A stretch of DNA of 64,000 nt. Origin: Echinometra lucunter. Lineage: Eukaryota; Echinodermata; Echinoidea; Camarodonta; Echinometridae. The notes below the pieces were generated by a model. It was given only the letters and a program-made list of their open reading frames with translations, was not told the DNA's origin and ran no database searches. The stretch's first letter is position 1. Each line of letters starts with the position of its first letter. The position numbers were made by a program, and so were the translations under genes. The stretch spans positions 20,552,143 through 20,616,142 of the forward strand of contig CM057169.1 of assembly GCA_029962745.1 (NCBI GenBank), given 5' to 3'. Positions 12,535 through 23,789 of this stretch are shown here, one piece after another.

Positions 12535-13715
12535 TACCGTACAAGGGTGCCAAGTCTGGATGCTCCTATCATGGCGAGGTAAGTTGGTTCATCATTGTTC
12601 TATATAGGGATTTTAAAAATAGTAGTAGCTGGATAAAGCGTAATTTCGAGAAGATACAATGAGCCGATTTCTAACATTATCCTGATTTCGCCGATTAACC
12701 CAAATAGGGATTTAAATGATTCAAGGAATGTCTTTTTTTATGAGTAGCCATCCACCTCATCTTGGTAAATGTAAATGAATGTCTTTTCCAGGGACGTTAA
12801 TCATTCCATGCCAGGGATTCGAACCGCATGCCACGTGGACTTTAGTCTGATGACTTATTGATATAATAGAAAACACACCTCACGTCGTAAGCGTAGAAAG
12901 ATCCTCATATCTTGGGTGGGGGGGGGGGGGGATGATTAACCAATTCTTACATATTTTTGTATACACATATACCGTATGAGTCCATCTCAATATATGGGGG
13001 ATGCATCCCCCCGCTATCTACGCCCCTGTCGCAGGTTTTCAATTATCAGGCTTTTTTTACTTTGGTATGCCCTGTTTGAACATTAGCTTTCAAGAATTTT
13101 TTTTTTTCGGCCGGAATATTCATCGTGCCATATCATATATTCTTTCAATGAGAATGACTATGAATACAGTAAGAAGAAAAATATGACGAATTTTATTTCC
13201 GACTAGGCCTACGTGAATTAAAACCATTTTTAATTAGAAATGTATAGATGAGTGAGGAAAAGATGATATTATAGAGGTATAGAAGGCAAAAGCGAATATC
13301 ACATTACTTTACTTTTATTTCTATTTCCATATGAGGGGCCTGGAAACGTTTATAATTACTTTCCTTCTATTTTTTTTTCAGGCCTTCCTGTGTGAGATCA
13401 CAAGAAAGTGACAGGGAACCCACTCTTTTGGACTCGACCGTGGCAAGAGCAAGTTTAATTCTGAAATGGGCAAATTCATAAAGTAGAAGAACAAAGGAAT
13501 AAGCAGACTGTGGAACCGAAGCCAACCGGTGATTTCTCGCATCAAATGAATCTCCAAGGTCGTGAACAGCGAGGAAACAAGCGATTCATGATTCGTCTAG
13601 AAGACAAAATGTTATTATTGAAAATTGACAACGGAAATATCATCAGTCTGCCCAAATAACCAGACTTGGAATTAGATATGTAGTTAAGATTTAGTTTGGA
13701 ACAGTATGGCGTATG

Positions 13716-13721
13716 AATAAA
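13716..13721 (+). terminator. Poly(A) signal AATAAA, basic gene 1
   Basis: AATAAA lies about 335 bp into the proposed third exon and is conserved at 19949-19954 in the second copy. Confidence 0.6.
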
Positions 13722-13789
13722 AGTTCAAAAGATATCTTAATTATCATTAGTGCCAAGGATTCTTACAATAGATTTCCGCTTCTGTCTTC

Positions 13790-14270
13790 GCTTTTAAATG
13801 TGAACAGAAAAAAGCGTGTGAGGGAAACGAAGAAAAGGAAGGGAGAGTGTGGGAGAAAGGGGAAAGAGAGAGGGTGTGGAAGAAAATAGAGGGAAAGAGT
13901 GTAGGAAGAAGAAGAGGGAGGGGAGAGATGGGGTGAGGAGGAGAAATGAGGGTTCGGGGAGAAAGAAAGTGACATGACAGAGATAGAAACAGTAAAAGAA
14001 GTTAAAGAGTTATATTAAAAAATAATGACCAAAATTTGGAAGGATCGGGATATTTGAGGTTATGGGTGAGGTCATGTGTGCGAGAGAATGTGTGTAGACT
14101 ATTGTGCGTGTGCGTGAGGGGTAGTGTGTGTGGGTGTGTGTGTGTGAAAGAGAGAGAGAGGGAGAGGGGAATAGAGGGTGTGGAAGTTAGTGTGCGTAGG
14201 TGAGTGTGGGAGCTTGTATGAGTGTGTGGGTGGGTGTGTGAGATTGTGGGTGACGGAGGGGAGTGTGAAT
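13790..14270. repeat. GA-rich then GT-rich simple-sequence tract
   Basis: Purine-rich (GGGAGA-type) sequence at 13800-13975 is followed by GTGTGT-type sequence at 14090-14270. The same order follows copy 2 at 20040-20510. Long open frames here (HTHTHP-type peptides) reflect the repeats and are not genes. Confidence 0.8.
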
Positions 14271-14653
14271 GGCATATTTGTCTGTTTGTAGGGAGATCCA
14301 GTCTATCTGTTATAAATACAAAGGCAGAATCGCCATTGTCTAAACAAATCCATTTGAACCCACAATTGCCGGATTCTGATCTTAAAGATAAAATAATTAA
14401 CTCATTCATATGACTTGGGCCCCATTCTCCGCTGACTGGAAAACCATTTGTTTCGTTGCTTGATTAAAGATTACTCCATAATATCGTATTCCCGATTTAG
14501 GGATGAAGCTTGACGATAATCATGGGCGTCAATTAAGGGGGACAGTCCCTTAAAAATAAGGATGTGAGTCACAATAGTGTATTCTCCTCAAACTTTTTGG
14601 AAAAACAAACACCTGAAAAGGCCAAAATGGTATGTCCCAAAAATTCTGCAAAA

Positions 14654-16403
14654 AATACAATGATCAATATTTCAATTATTCTAAAATGCCTATTACTACA
14701 AAATAACCTAGTCTTGATTTATAACTGCAGTGACCAGTTTATACTGTGGTATGGGCTCTGAAAGGAAATACCAGCTTCAGTGGATTATTTTAACATCTAA
14801 AAAACTGCAAAGATCATTTTAGGGGTAAGCTTAAGCTTTACATATTACATCAGATAAAAAAACACATACGTCTGATCAGTTACTGCGATTGAATACGTTC
14901 ATATTCAATGTAACTAAAGAAAAAATGATAAACCTTCCTCAAGGGTAGTCTTGACCTTACATTTAACATTTGTCTACTTAAAGATATATGCATTTGGTTG
15001 CGTAATGAAAGTTATTGGGGAGGGGAATGAATTTAAATTTGAAGGTTTGACAATCGTTTATTGATGTAGCTGATATCTTACAACTTATATTGTCTCTCAT
15101 TCATCTCTTTGGTCCTGTATAGCTTCATTGGCGCCGCAAGTGGGACCCTAGACCAGATCGTTGGCTACGCCATATCCGCCATAAACAAGTAAATAATACA
15201 CAATTTCCACATCATCCATTCTTCTCAAATGTAAATCCTCAGAAAGTTAAGAAAACCAAGTTTGGTCATTTATTTCTCCCTCGTCGTGGCATAATCATCC
15301 CTTTGGCATGAAAATATATAATCATGTTGATATTCAATAAAGGAACCCTGTGGAAGGGTAAATAAAAATAATAATAATCATCCCCTTGTTAAGCATCACG
15401 AGAAAGTGTATTTAATCCTCTTTACCATGATATAATATTTGTTATCATTGTGCTGTCATGAAATGAGCAGTAGAGCAGTACTCCCCAAAATGTTACGGTC
15501 TCCCCAAAATTCTACGCTGAACACTTCACTTTTAAAAGTTTGTTTTGCTCGTCAGCCAATGTTAGGAGGTTTATTTCATGTATTCCTCATAAAAAAAAAT
15601 TAGAAAATGCAAGACCTTATTTTAATGAGAAGACAGGGAAATCGCTAAAAGCAGTCTGCCGACAAGACAGGTGAAGCTATTCAACAGTTTCTCCCATTCT
15701 CTCTTACCTTTCTCTTAAATTGCACTTCATTCGCCAATGGCCATAAATCTAAACTTTTTTCTTTATTGATTTTGAAACTTCTTTTCCCTCTGATATATGT
15801 GCAGGTCGTCAGGAGAGAGCAATGGCTCACCTGGACTAGGAATTCAGTTTCTTTGAGTCTGTCACGACGAAATCTGAAATCTAACCAGCACTAAACTACT
15901 TTCTCTTCCTATTTTACCGCTTTAATATTTTAATATTTTAGAAGATTCAATTCAATAATGGCTTTTATTTTTAAAAAATTCCCTGCAGCAAAAGGCTTAA
16001 TTGTGCATGTTTACACGAGCTCCATTTCAAGGCGTCTACAAACAATTATAATACATCATTTACAGACACTTGAGCATTATCGCTACTTTATATTTTTAAC
16101 CACATACAGTTATAATCAATTTAAATTTTCCTAGTATATACAGTTTTGAAAAGTCGTCCAAATGAATTGAAAATGTTGACTGATTTTTTAAAAAAAAAAT
16201 AAGAATAACATTGCGACAATGCAAGAGGTGCAATGCCATTGATAGAGTACAGCATATCTAATAATGTCAGAAAGTTAGAATCGTTAGAATATAGAAATCA
16301 TTGCAGCTTTGTTTCATGTGAAGCTTCAAATGAATACCCAAAATTGTCGCAGTTCTTGGTAAAATAGAAATGGCATTACGTTTTCTATTTATTGAAAAAT
16401 TAC
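14654..16403. repeat. Segmental duplication B, copy 2
   Basis: Matches 4203-5950. It begins abruptly inside a repeat belonging to duplication A, so the NEPSRH exon present upstream of copy 1 is absent here. Confidence 0.9.
15123..15856 (+). pseudogene. Orphan exons of amphipathic-helix gene
   Basis: Exon 15123-15188 encodes FIGAASGTLDQIVGYAISAIN, differing from the 4671 exon by E to Q and T to A. Exon 15805-15856 encodes the same SSGESNGSPGLGIQFL ending. Splice sites are intact, but no NEPSRH exon in phase 2 lies upstream within the duplicated block. The nearest upstream first exon (11549) ends in phase 1 and could not join in frame. It is either a truncated copy or uses a distant first exon. 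Confidence 0.55.
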
Positions 16404-17716
16404 CCCCCCCCCCACAATTTCCATAAGAAATTGTGCAGTCGTCACAAGAAATCTTCATAAAGCAATCAGAAGAATAGGCCTGTACTAGTATACAAAAAGA
16501 ATGTGTGCTCGTTTCAATGTTAAGTGTGTGTTGCTATTGTGTATAATAGGCCTAGACTATTGCTGGGTAGAAAAAAAAATCTGACTGACCTACCTATTTA
16601 CTACCTAAAGCAGTCCACTAGTCTGGGCCTTCCATGGCTCCGAGTACATTTTTCAGCAAAAATGGTACAGTGCTATTTTCAGCACTGACTGCACCAACAC
16701 AGCTGCCCTGTGAATCCATGTGTCTGCAATACAAGAAAGTAGAATGTGACATTCATTTTAATAGCAAAATTTGCTGGAAAAAATCAATTTACATCACCCT
16801 ACATACACCTCAACTATGTCAGTCTACATACAAGAAAATTTAACGTTAGGCTTAATTATTAAACGTTAGAAATATTTCTTGGAAGTTGGAATATTGGGAA
16901 AAAAAATAATTTTGTTAAGATTTTGTCTAGTAATATTGATGAAAAATTCAACTCATCAGCTACGTCTCGTTAAACGGAATTTCAATCCGTCACTAATCTT
17001 GTATCTAATTTGGCCTAACTTTTAGACTAACGTGTTAGACCTGGTTACTTTTTAAAAAATGTACTGGCTGTAGCCTAGTCTAGATCTAGAGCACGAAAAA
17101 AAAATACCAATTCATACAACACATCTCATATTTAACAGAAGTGAGTAAGAATATGAAGAGGGGTTTTTTTTTAGAGAAAGAAAAAAATTCTTTCACCAAC
17201 CAGCAAGCTAAACTAAGCAGGGTACCTGTGACTGTGAGCTGCAACAGCCAACGACCCGAACCTGTCGGCTCGCCAGGCATAGATCTAGAGCTACACAACA
17301 CTAGTTACAATTAGCTGGGCTAGCACTGTCACTTTAGCAGTTTTTGTTTTTTGTTTTAATTCGATTTGCGAGTGGTTCGCACACATCCCGTTTACATTCA
17401 TTTTGACAGATTGTGAACCGATTATTATAAAAAGAAATCAAGCGACAACACATTTAATTTACCTTAATGCATGAGATAAATCTGCAACTTTCTGACTAAA
17501 TATTCATCACTGTTCATGCAATTTGATCCAAACATGCACAATTAAAAACAGGGAAATCCCGGCCGGATGATCTAGAGTCATTTCCCGCAACTAGAACTCA
17601 TCACAGCTGATGCAGGCGCGCCAGAAAAAGTATGCGCATTAAATCGCGTCCTAGCCAATCACTTGCTTTCACCTATAGACTCTAGTCTGGTTTTCGCGCG
17701 ACGGCTCAATTATAAT
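16404..17716. other. No gene seen
   Basis: The interval has a C homopolymer at 16404, several short open frames without splice or motif support, and a slightly more G+C-rich end. Nothing resembling the cluster motif was found on either strand. Confidence 0.5.
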
Positions 17717-20700
17717 GCATGCTCTGGAGTTGAATATACCGTATAATATGTGCATCCATAGCTTTAGAATTTCTCAAGTACGGTACATCAGCACATTCTC
17801 AGCTACATTGACGACTTTCTTAGTTGAGCGGGAATCTTTTTCATCAATTATTTCGTCGCAATAGCGTCTGAAACATTCTTTTAAGGAACCGTTCTTATAT
17901 ATCTCATTGGAGGCTTGTTGCCCCTTGCATTCCTAACACGAACTGTCTTCGAGTGATTATAAAAATGAAATCGCGACCAGTACCAGGTGTTAAAGTAAAT
18001 GAACCGTCACGACATAGATCCAGGCCTAAAAGAAGCAAAACAAATGCAGGAAGAAAGAAAACAAAGAGACCTAAGGGGAAGAAAAAGACAACTCGTGGCA
18101 AGAAACGAGGTGGAAAAGGTAAGCACAAACTATAAGCTAATGGCTTAAATTTCATAAAATATTTTTCCTGAAGATAACAAATAAATGGAACTGATAAGAA
18201 AGGGTCACAGCCAAAGCGACGAATGTGTAAGGAGACCGGCAGTAACTCTTCAGGGGACGGAAAACGTTGGTCTCGCAGGCCTTCTAAAATATTTTGAGGT
18301 TAACTCACCGTGATCGACCACCCACCCCCTCCCCCCCCCTACAAAAAAGACAATGTTGTCGAATGCTTGCGAGTACACGTAAATTTACTTTCCACATTTT
18401 TTTTTTTTTTTTATAGATACAGTGCTCTAACATTCCTAATTTAAAATTTGGATAACTTGCAGCTTTCAGATTTACGGAAAATGGAACGAATGATATGGAA
18501 ATAGGAGGACATATAGGCCTGTAATGTGATACATGCCGGCAGGCACCTGCTATTCCTCCTATAACTCCTTTGATGATTGTAAAGAGATGCTCGTTCATTT
18601 TTCTCCTTCCCAAGCATAACCAATCAACTGCTCTTGTTACAGCATTTACAATACTGTAGCCTTTCTGTATCTACTTTTCGTTTATTAGGTATTCATTGTG
18701 AAATCTAAGACCTTGCATTTTGATTTAAATTTGTACAATTCAGCCTGTTGGCTGCAACAAAAACTGCAATGGATATACCATTTATTGAAGACAGTTAGTA
18801 CTGCAATGAAAAACAACAATAACAATGTATTCATGTCTCATCAATTACCGTGTAATGGACATTTGAAAAGATGTTTATATGGACATGGATAAATCAAATC
18901 AATTATAAATTTAACTGTATTTTTTAACGTTCCAAAGGCTCAGGAAGTCGCCGGTGATACCGTACAAGCGTGCCAAGTCTGGATGCTCCTATCATGGCGA
19001 GGTAAGTTGGTTCATCATTGTTCTATATAGGGATTTTAAAAATAGTAGTAGCTGGATAAAGCGTAATTTCGAGAAGATGCAATGAGCCAGTTTCTTAAAT
19101 TATCCTGATTTCGCCGATTAACTCAAACAGGGATTTAAATGATTCAAGGAATGTCTTTTTTATGAGTAGCCATCCACCTCATCTTGGTAAATGTAAATGA
19201 ATGTCTTTTCCAGGGACGTTAATCATTCCATGCCAGGGATTCGAACCGCATGCCACGTGGACTTTAGTCTGATGACTTATTGATAGAAAACACACCTCGC
19301 GTCGTAAGCGTAGACAGGTCCTCATATCTTGGGTTGGGGGGGGGGGGTGAAAACCAATATTCATCTTACCATATCATATATTCTTTCAATGAGAATGACT
19401 ATGAATACAGTAAGAAGTAAAATATGACGAATTTTATTTCCGACTAGGCCTACGTGAAATAAAACCATTTTTAATTCGAAATGTATAGATGAGTGAGGAA
19501 AAGATGATATTATTGAGGTATAGAAGACAAAAGCGAATATCACATTACTTTACTTTTATTTCTATTTCCATATGAGGGGCCTGAAAACTTTTATAATTAC
19601 TTTCCTTCTATTTTTCAGGCCTTCCTGTGTGAGATCACGATAAAGTGACAGGGAACCCACTCTTTTGGACTCGACCGTGGCAAGAGCAAGTTTACTTCTG
19701 AAATGGGCAAATTTATAAAGTGGAATAACAAAGGAATAAGCAGACTGGGGAAGCGAAGCCAACCGGTGATTTCTGGCATCAAATGAATCTCCAAGGTCGT
19801 GACTAGCGAAGGAAACAAGCTATTAACGATTCATCTAGAAGATAAATGTTATTAATGAAACTTTACTACGGAAATATCATCAGTCTGCCCAAAGAACCAG
19901 ACTTGGAATTAAATATGTAGTTAAGATTTGGATACATCGTAGCCTTTGAATAAAAGTTCAAAAGAAATCTTAATTATCATTAGTGCCAAGGATTCTCAAA
20001 ATAGATTTCCGCTTCTGTCCTACGCTTTTAAATGTGAACAGAAAAAGGTGTGTGAGGAAAACGAAGAAAGGGAAGGGAGAGTGTGGGAGAAAAGGGAGAG
20101 AGAGGGTGTGGAAGAAAATAGAGGGAAAGAGTGTAGGGAGGAGAAGAGGGAGGGGAGAGATGGGGTGAGGAGGAGAAATGAGGGTTCGGGGAGAAAGAAA
20201 GTGACATGACAGAGATAGAAACAGTAAAAGAAGTTAAAGAGTTATATTAAAAAAATAATGACCAAAATTTGGAAGGATCGGGATATTTGAGGTTATGGGT
20301 GAGGTCATGTGTGCGAGAGAATGTGTGTAGGATGTTGTGCGTGTGCGTGAGGGATAGTGTGTGTGGGTGTGTGTGTGTGTGTGAAAGAGAGAGAGAGGGA
20401 GAGGGGAATAGAGGGTGTGGAAGTTAGTGTGCGTAGGTGAGTGTGGGAGCTTGTATGAGTGTGTGGGTGGGTGTGTGAGATTGTGGGTGACGGAGGGGAG
20501 TGTGAATGGCATATTTGTCTGTTTGTAGGGAGATCCAGTCTATCTGTTATAAATACAAAGGCAGAATCGCCATTGTCTAAACAAATCCATTTGAACCCAC
20601 AATTGCCGGATTCTGATCTTAAAGATAAAATAATTAACTCATTCATATGACTTGGGCCCCATTCTCCGCTGACTGGAAAACCATAAGTTTCGTTGCTTGA

Positions 20701-20890
20701 TTAAAGATTACTCCATAATATCGTATTCCCGATTTAGGGATGAAGCTTGACGATAATCATGGGCGTCAATTAAGGGGGACAGTCCCTTAAAAATAAGGAT
20801 GTGAGTCACAATAGTGTATTCTCCTCAAACTTTTTGGAAAAACAAACACCTGAAAAGGCCAAAATGGTATGTCCCAAAAATTCTGCAAAA
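17717..20890. repeat. Segmental duplication A, copy 2
   Basis: Second copy of 11297-14653, about 6.4 kb downstream in the same orientation. The repeat at its right end continues intact to about 21095, showing that copy 1 is the truncated one. Confidence 0.9.
17965..18957 (+). CDS. NEPSRH-family gene with Lys/Arg-rich tail, copy 2
   Basis: Exon 1 is 17965-18118, beginning MKSRPVPGVKVNEPSRHRSR; exon 2 begins at 18938 and the stop TGA is 18955-18957. Splice sites, phase 1 junction and the short GSGSRR ending match copy 1. Substitutions in exon 1 are mostly conservative for charge (for example A to T and T to A next to the first basic block). Exon 3 would start at 19619 and the poly(A) signal is at 19949. 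The TATA-like box is at 17896. Both copies look intact, so both may be expressed. Confidence 0.65.
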
Positions 20891-21095
20891 AAGAGAGTCC
20901 TGAAAAGCAGAGGCTCCATTTTTATTTTAGCTTGTAGACATTTTTCCGGGGGGGGGGGGAAGAAACACCTTGAAAGCCAAAAGGGTATGTTCCACTCCTT
21001 AAAAATGGCAAAAGAGACCATGTAAAAGCCAGTAGGGTATGTCCCCTCCCAAGTTTTGGAAAAGGGAGACACCTGAAAAAGCCAGTAAATGCAAA
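20757..21095. repeat. GGGCGTCAAT-type dispersed repeat
   Basis: A repeat starting ATGGGCGTCAATTAAGGGGG that contains several spaced TATGTCCC and CCTGAAAAGGCC-like units. Related ends occur near 6555, 8170 and 14521. Confidence 0.5.
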
Positions 21096-21553
21096 TTGTA
21101 TAATTTTTCACAAGCATGTTGTATATTCTCGCTCCGTGCCAAATGATTATGATTATTATTATCATTATTTATTTGGCATTTTCAGAAATCAAGAAACAAA
21201 AATTACATACAATCAGAGTGAAGGAATACAATAATTTCATAGATCCCTGCACACCTAACCAGGTAGCTTGGGTCAACAGATCAACTAATGGCCATTGCCG
21301 GCAGGCCTTCCTTCCCACACCTGACCGAGTGCACAAGGATCTTAACATGCAATATGAATGTGACATGTGAGAGCATAACATAAGAATAACAGATGTTACA
21401 TAAAGTGATGGGCGAAGAGATCAAAAGATGTGACACATTTTTACGTTAACTGAAGCAAAGTCAAACCGGGAGGGTGAGAAAGAAAGAAGAGAATGGTCAC
21501 AAAGCGAGAGAATTGGGTATATAATGAAGAATGCAAGAAAGATAACAAGACCA

Positions 21554-21724
21554 GGGGGTGTTTCATAAAGCTGTTCGAAAGTTACGAACGACTTTACGCA
21601 CGACTGGTGATACCTTCTTGTGCTACATGTAAATGAATGAGAATCCGATTAGCACCCCAAAAGGTATCACCAGTCGTTCGTAAAGTCGTTTGTAACTTAA
21701 GAACAGCTTTATGAAACACCCCCA
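21554..21724. mobile_element. Fold-back MITE
   Basis: The left arm starts GGGGGTGTTTCATAAAGCTG and the right arm ends with its reverse complement; the arms run about 60-70 bp and contain ACGAACGACTTTACG-type sequence. The short loop is near 21625-21650. I recall similar elements from sea urchin genomes, but family and host are not verified. Confidence 0.8.
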
Positions 21725-22294
21725 GGATCATGACTGAGATGCCATTTACAAACATAGTCTGTGTTATGATATTATGAGTACTGTTCTAACGTACTCAATT
21801 ATTGCCGCATTTGAGTTTTAAAAAAACCTAATACTGATTATACAAGAAAAATAATTTATAAAGTGAGTAGCTGCATACACTGCAAATGTGCTTAATGTAC
21901 CAAACTTAATAAGCAATCTACACTTCAAAATCGTCAAGTCTTGGGGCTTCAAGCTATTTTTTAGAGCTTTTCTTTTAAGGACACGCAGAACATGTTCAAT
22001 GTTTCCTGAGACGATCTCCACCCTGATCATGCTCACTATCATAATTTATTTCTCTCATATATCTATGTAACCTACCTTCCGCATCATTACAACTAGTTAT
22101 TGCACACTCATTGGCTCATTTGCTCGAACAATGTCGAACGTTTCCATGTCAATCATCTCTATAGGCAACACCACTCCCCCTCAAACAATAGTCATTCCGT
22201 CGTTCCCAAGCTTGTTACTATTCGAGTCTTCAGTTGACGAATCTATAGCAAGCGTTATTCCATTTGGCAGAATCATCTTGCAGAAAACGACAAA

Positions 22295-23788
22295 ATGGCT
22301 GATAAGCCTACGCCAGTCATTATTCCAAATGAACCACCTAGACACGGTGACGGCGCCAGGTATGGTATATTTGCATGTGTAATTATGAATGATTTTGATT
22401 GAATTTCTGATAATATTATCATCAGCAAATAAAGAAGCTTGATGGGAGGAATTTCTCATTTGTAAACAAATTTTAGGCATTACTCCGACTGTTGAAGATC
22501 GTATGCTCGATCTGTAATGAAAATCGCAAGTCGGAAAAAGAAAATGTTACCATCATAATATAAAGATAAAGTTCTCCATCCCCCCTCTGATGATTTAGCA
22601 TTTTATCGCCCCTCTGATGATTTTGCATTTTAGGAAGTAGATTGCAACAAAAGTCCGAAAATGAAATAAGGTTCGTTATTTCGAAGGTTCATTAGTCCTA
22701 AAATGAAATAAGGTTCTTTAGTTTGTTAGTTACTTTCGGATTAACAAATATTATTTCATTTTAGGACTATAGAACCTTCAGAATCACGAACATCACCCAT
22801 TTTAAGTCCAACCCCCCTAGTATGGAAGTCACTAGCCAAAAATTCTATCGTCCTCTTCTCATTTATTGCATAATGTTTATTAACAACATGTGTCTCTATA
22901 GTTCAAAGGTGGCAGCTGGAGTAGGAGCCGTTTTTGGAGGATCTGTTGGACTAGTAGTTGGAGGGCCAGTCGGAGCTGCTATAGGGGCGGCTGTAGGTGG
23001 CGTAGTGGGCTTTATCAAAGGCAAGTTGTTGTTTTTTTTTTACAAAAATAGCTTAATTATAATCGCTGGCAAATCTGTCAGTCAAGGTATAAATTTAATG
23101 TGCTCTAAATGTGTCCAGGTGCTTGTCCTGTTTATAGTAGTCTAGGAGAAAAACAGCCTTTAATGGCAGAGTCGTACAAAGATCATCATTCACAGTAAGA
23201 AAAAAGGTTAAGCTTTGCACCCTTAAAATGTAACACTGGCAGCTCCTTTATGGATACAGTTTTGCACCCTTAAGGGTGCAGAGTTGTACCCTTTAGGGAA
23301 GGTGCAACTTTGCACCTTTAAGGGTGCAGACGGGCATTCCCGGGTGCAAAAAAGTACAAAAGGGTGCATTTTTGCACCTTTTTCATGTAGGGTGCAAAAT
23401 TGAACCCTTATTTCTTAGTGTGTGTGTTCGACGTGCCTGATTCTCCCAGGAGGAAGAGGTGGTGCGGGGTGCATTCATTGATTTGACCTTTACCCCAATA
23501 TTCTTTGGGAGTTTTCTTGAGTCTTGAGAAATTAAAAAAAAAAAACAGTTTAATGTTAGCACATTGAACCGCCTGTTTTGTTTCTTTTGTAGACTATGTA
23601 GTACGTATACTACGAACAGAAAATTAAACATCTAGGAACTCTAACTTTGTTCCGCTTTTACTTCTTTGTACAACTTTTTATCTGACATTTGCAATATGAT
23701 TACGATCATGTAAGTGAAAATACACGTGTACTGTACCAATGTCCATGTTCTTCTTTCCCTTGCCTTCTCTGCTTCTGTCGTAGGCTAA
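22295..23788 (+). CDS. NEPSRH-family gene with glycine-zipper membrane segment
   Basis: Exon 1 (22295-22359) encodes MADKPTPVIIPNEPPRHGDG plus Ala and two bases. The donor CCAG|GTATGG leaves phase 2, matched by the acceptor at 22901. Exon 2 (22902-23020) encodes a 39-residue Gly/Ala/Val segment with repeated GxxxG spacing (GAVFGGSVGLVVGGPVGAAI, then GAAVGGVVG) and ends FIK. The exon end reads AAAG|GCAAGT, the consensus of a GC-AG intron. With the acceptor at 23783 the next exon gives Gly and TAA at 23786-23788, for 62 residues. Unspliced reading instead adds about 40 residues. Glycine zippers occur in membrane-inserted and pore-forming peptides; here function is inferred only from composition. 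Confidence 0.6.
23195..23405. repeat. Palindromic TGCACCCTTAAGGGTGCA repeats
   Basis: Several copies of the palindrome and its halves lie inside the proposed intron of the glycine-zipper gene, with AAGGTGCAACTTTGCACC-type neighbours. These probably form a hairpin-rich dispersed repeat. Confidence 0.6.
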
Positions 23789-23789
23789 T

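Larger units (their letters stand above)
11297..14653. repeat. Segmental duplication A, copy 1
   Basis: This matches 17717-20890 closely, including promoter, three exons, poly(A) signal and a following GA/GT-rich tract. Copy 1 holds an extra 190-bp or so near 12925-13110. Its right edge falls inside a GGGCGTCAAT-type repeat, where duplication B copy 2 begins. Confidence 0.9.

Noticed and set aside
12650..12735. RRYNEPIS peptide similar to the motif
   Set aside because: No start codon, no RPxPG part, and the second copy near 19075 has a stop right after the match.
12780..12860. tRNA-like sequence with B box GGTTCGAATCCC (minus)
   Set aside because: Only the B-box half is visible; probably a SINE fragment, duplicated at 19205.
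14002..14409. 135-codon minus-strand frame (repeated in copy 2)
   Set aside because: Translation of GT- and GA-rich repeats; conservation is explained by segmental duplication.
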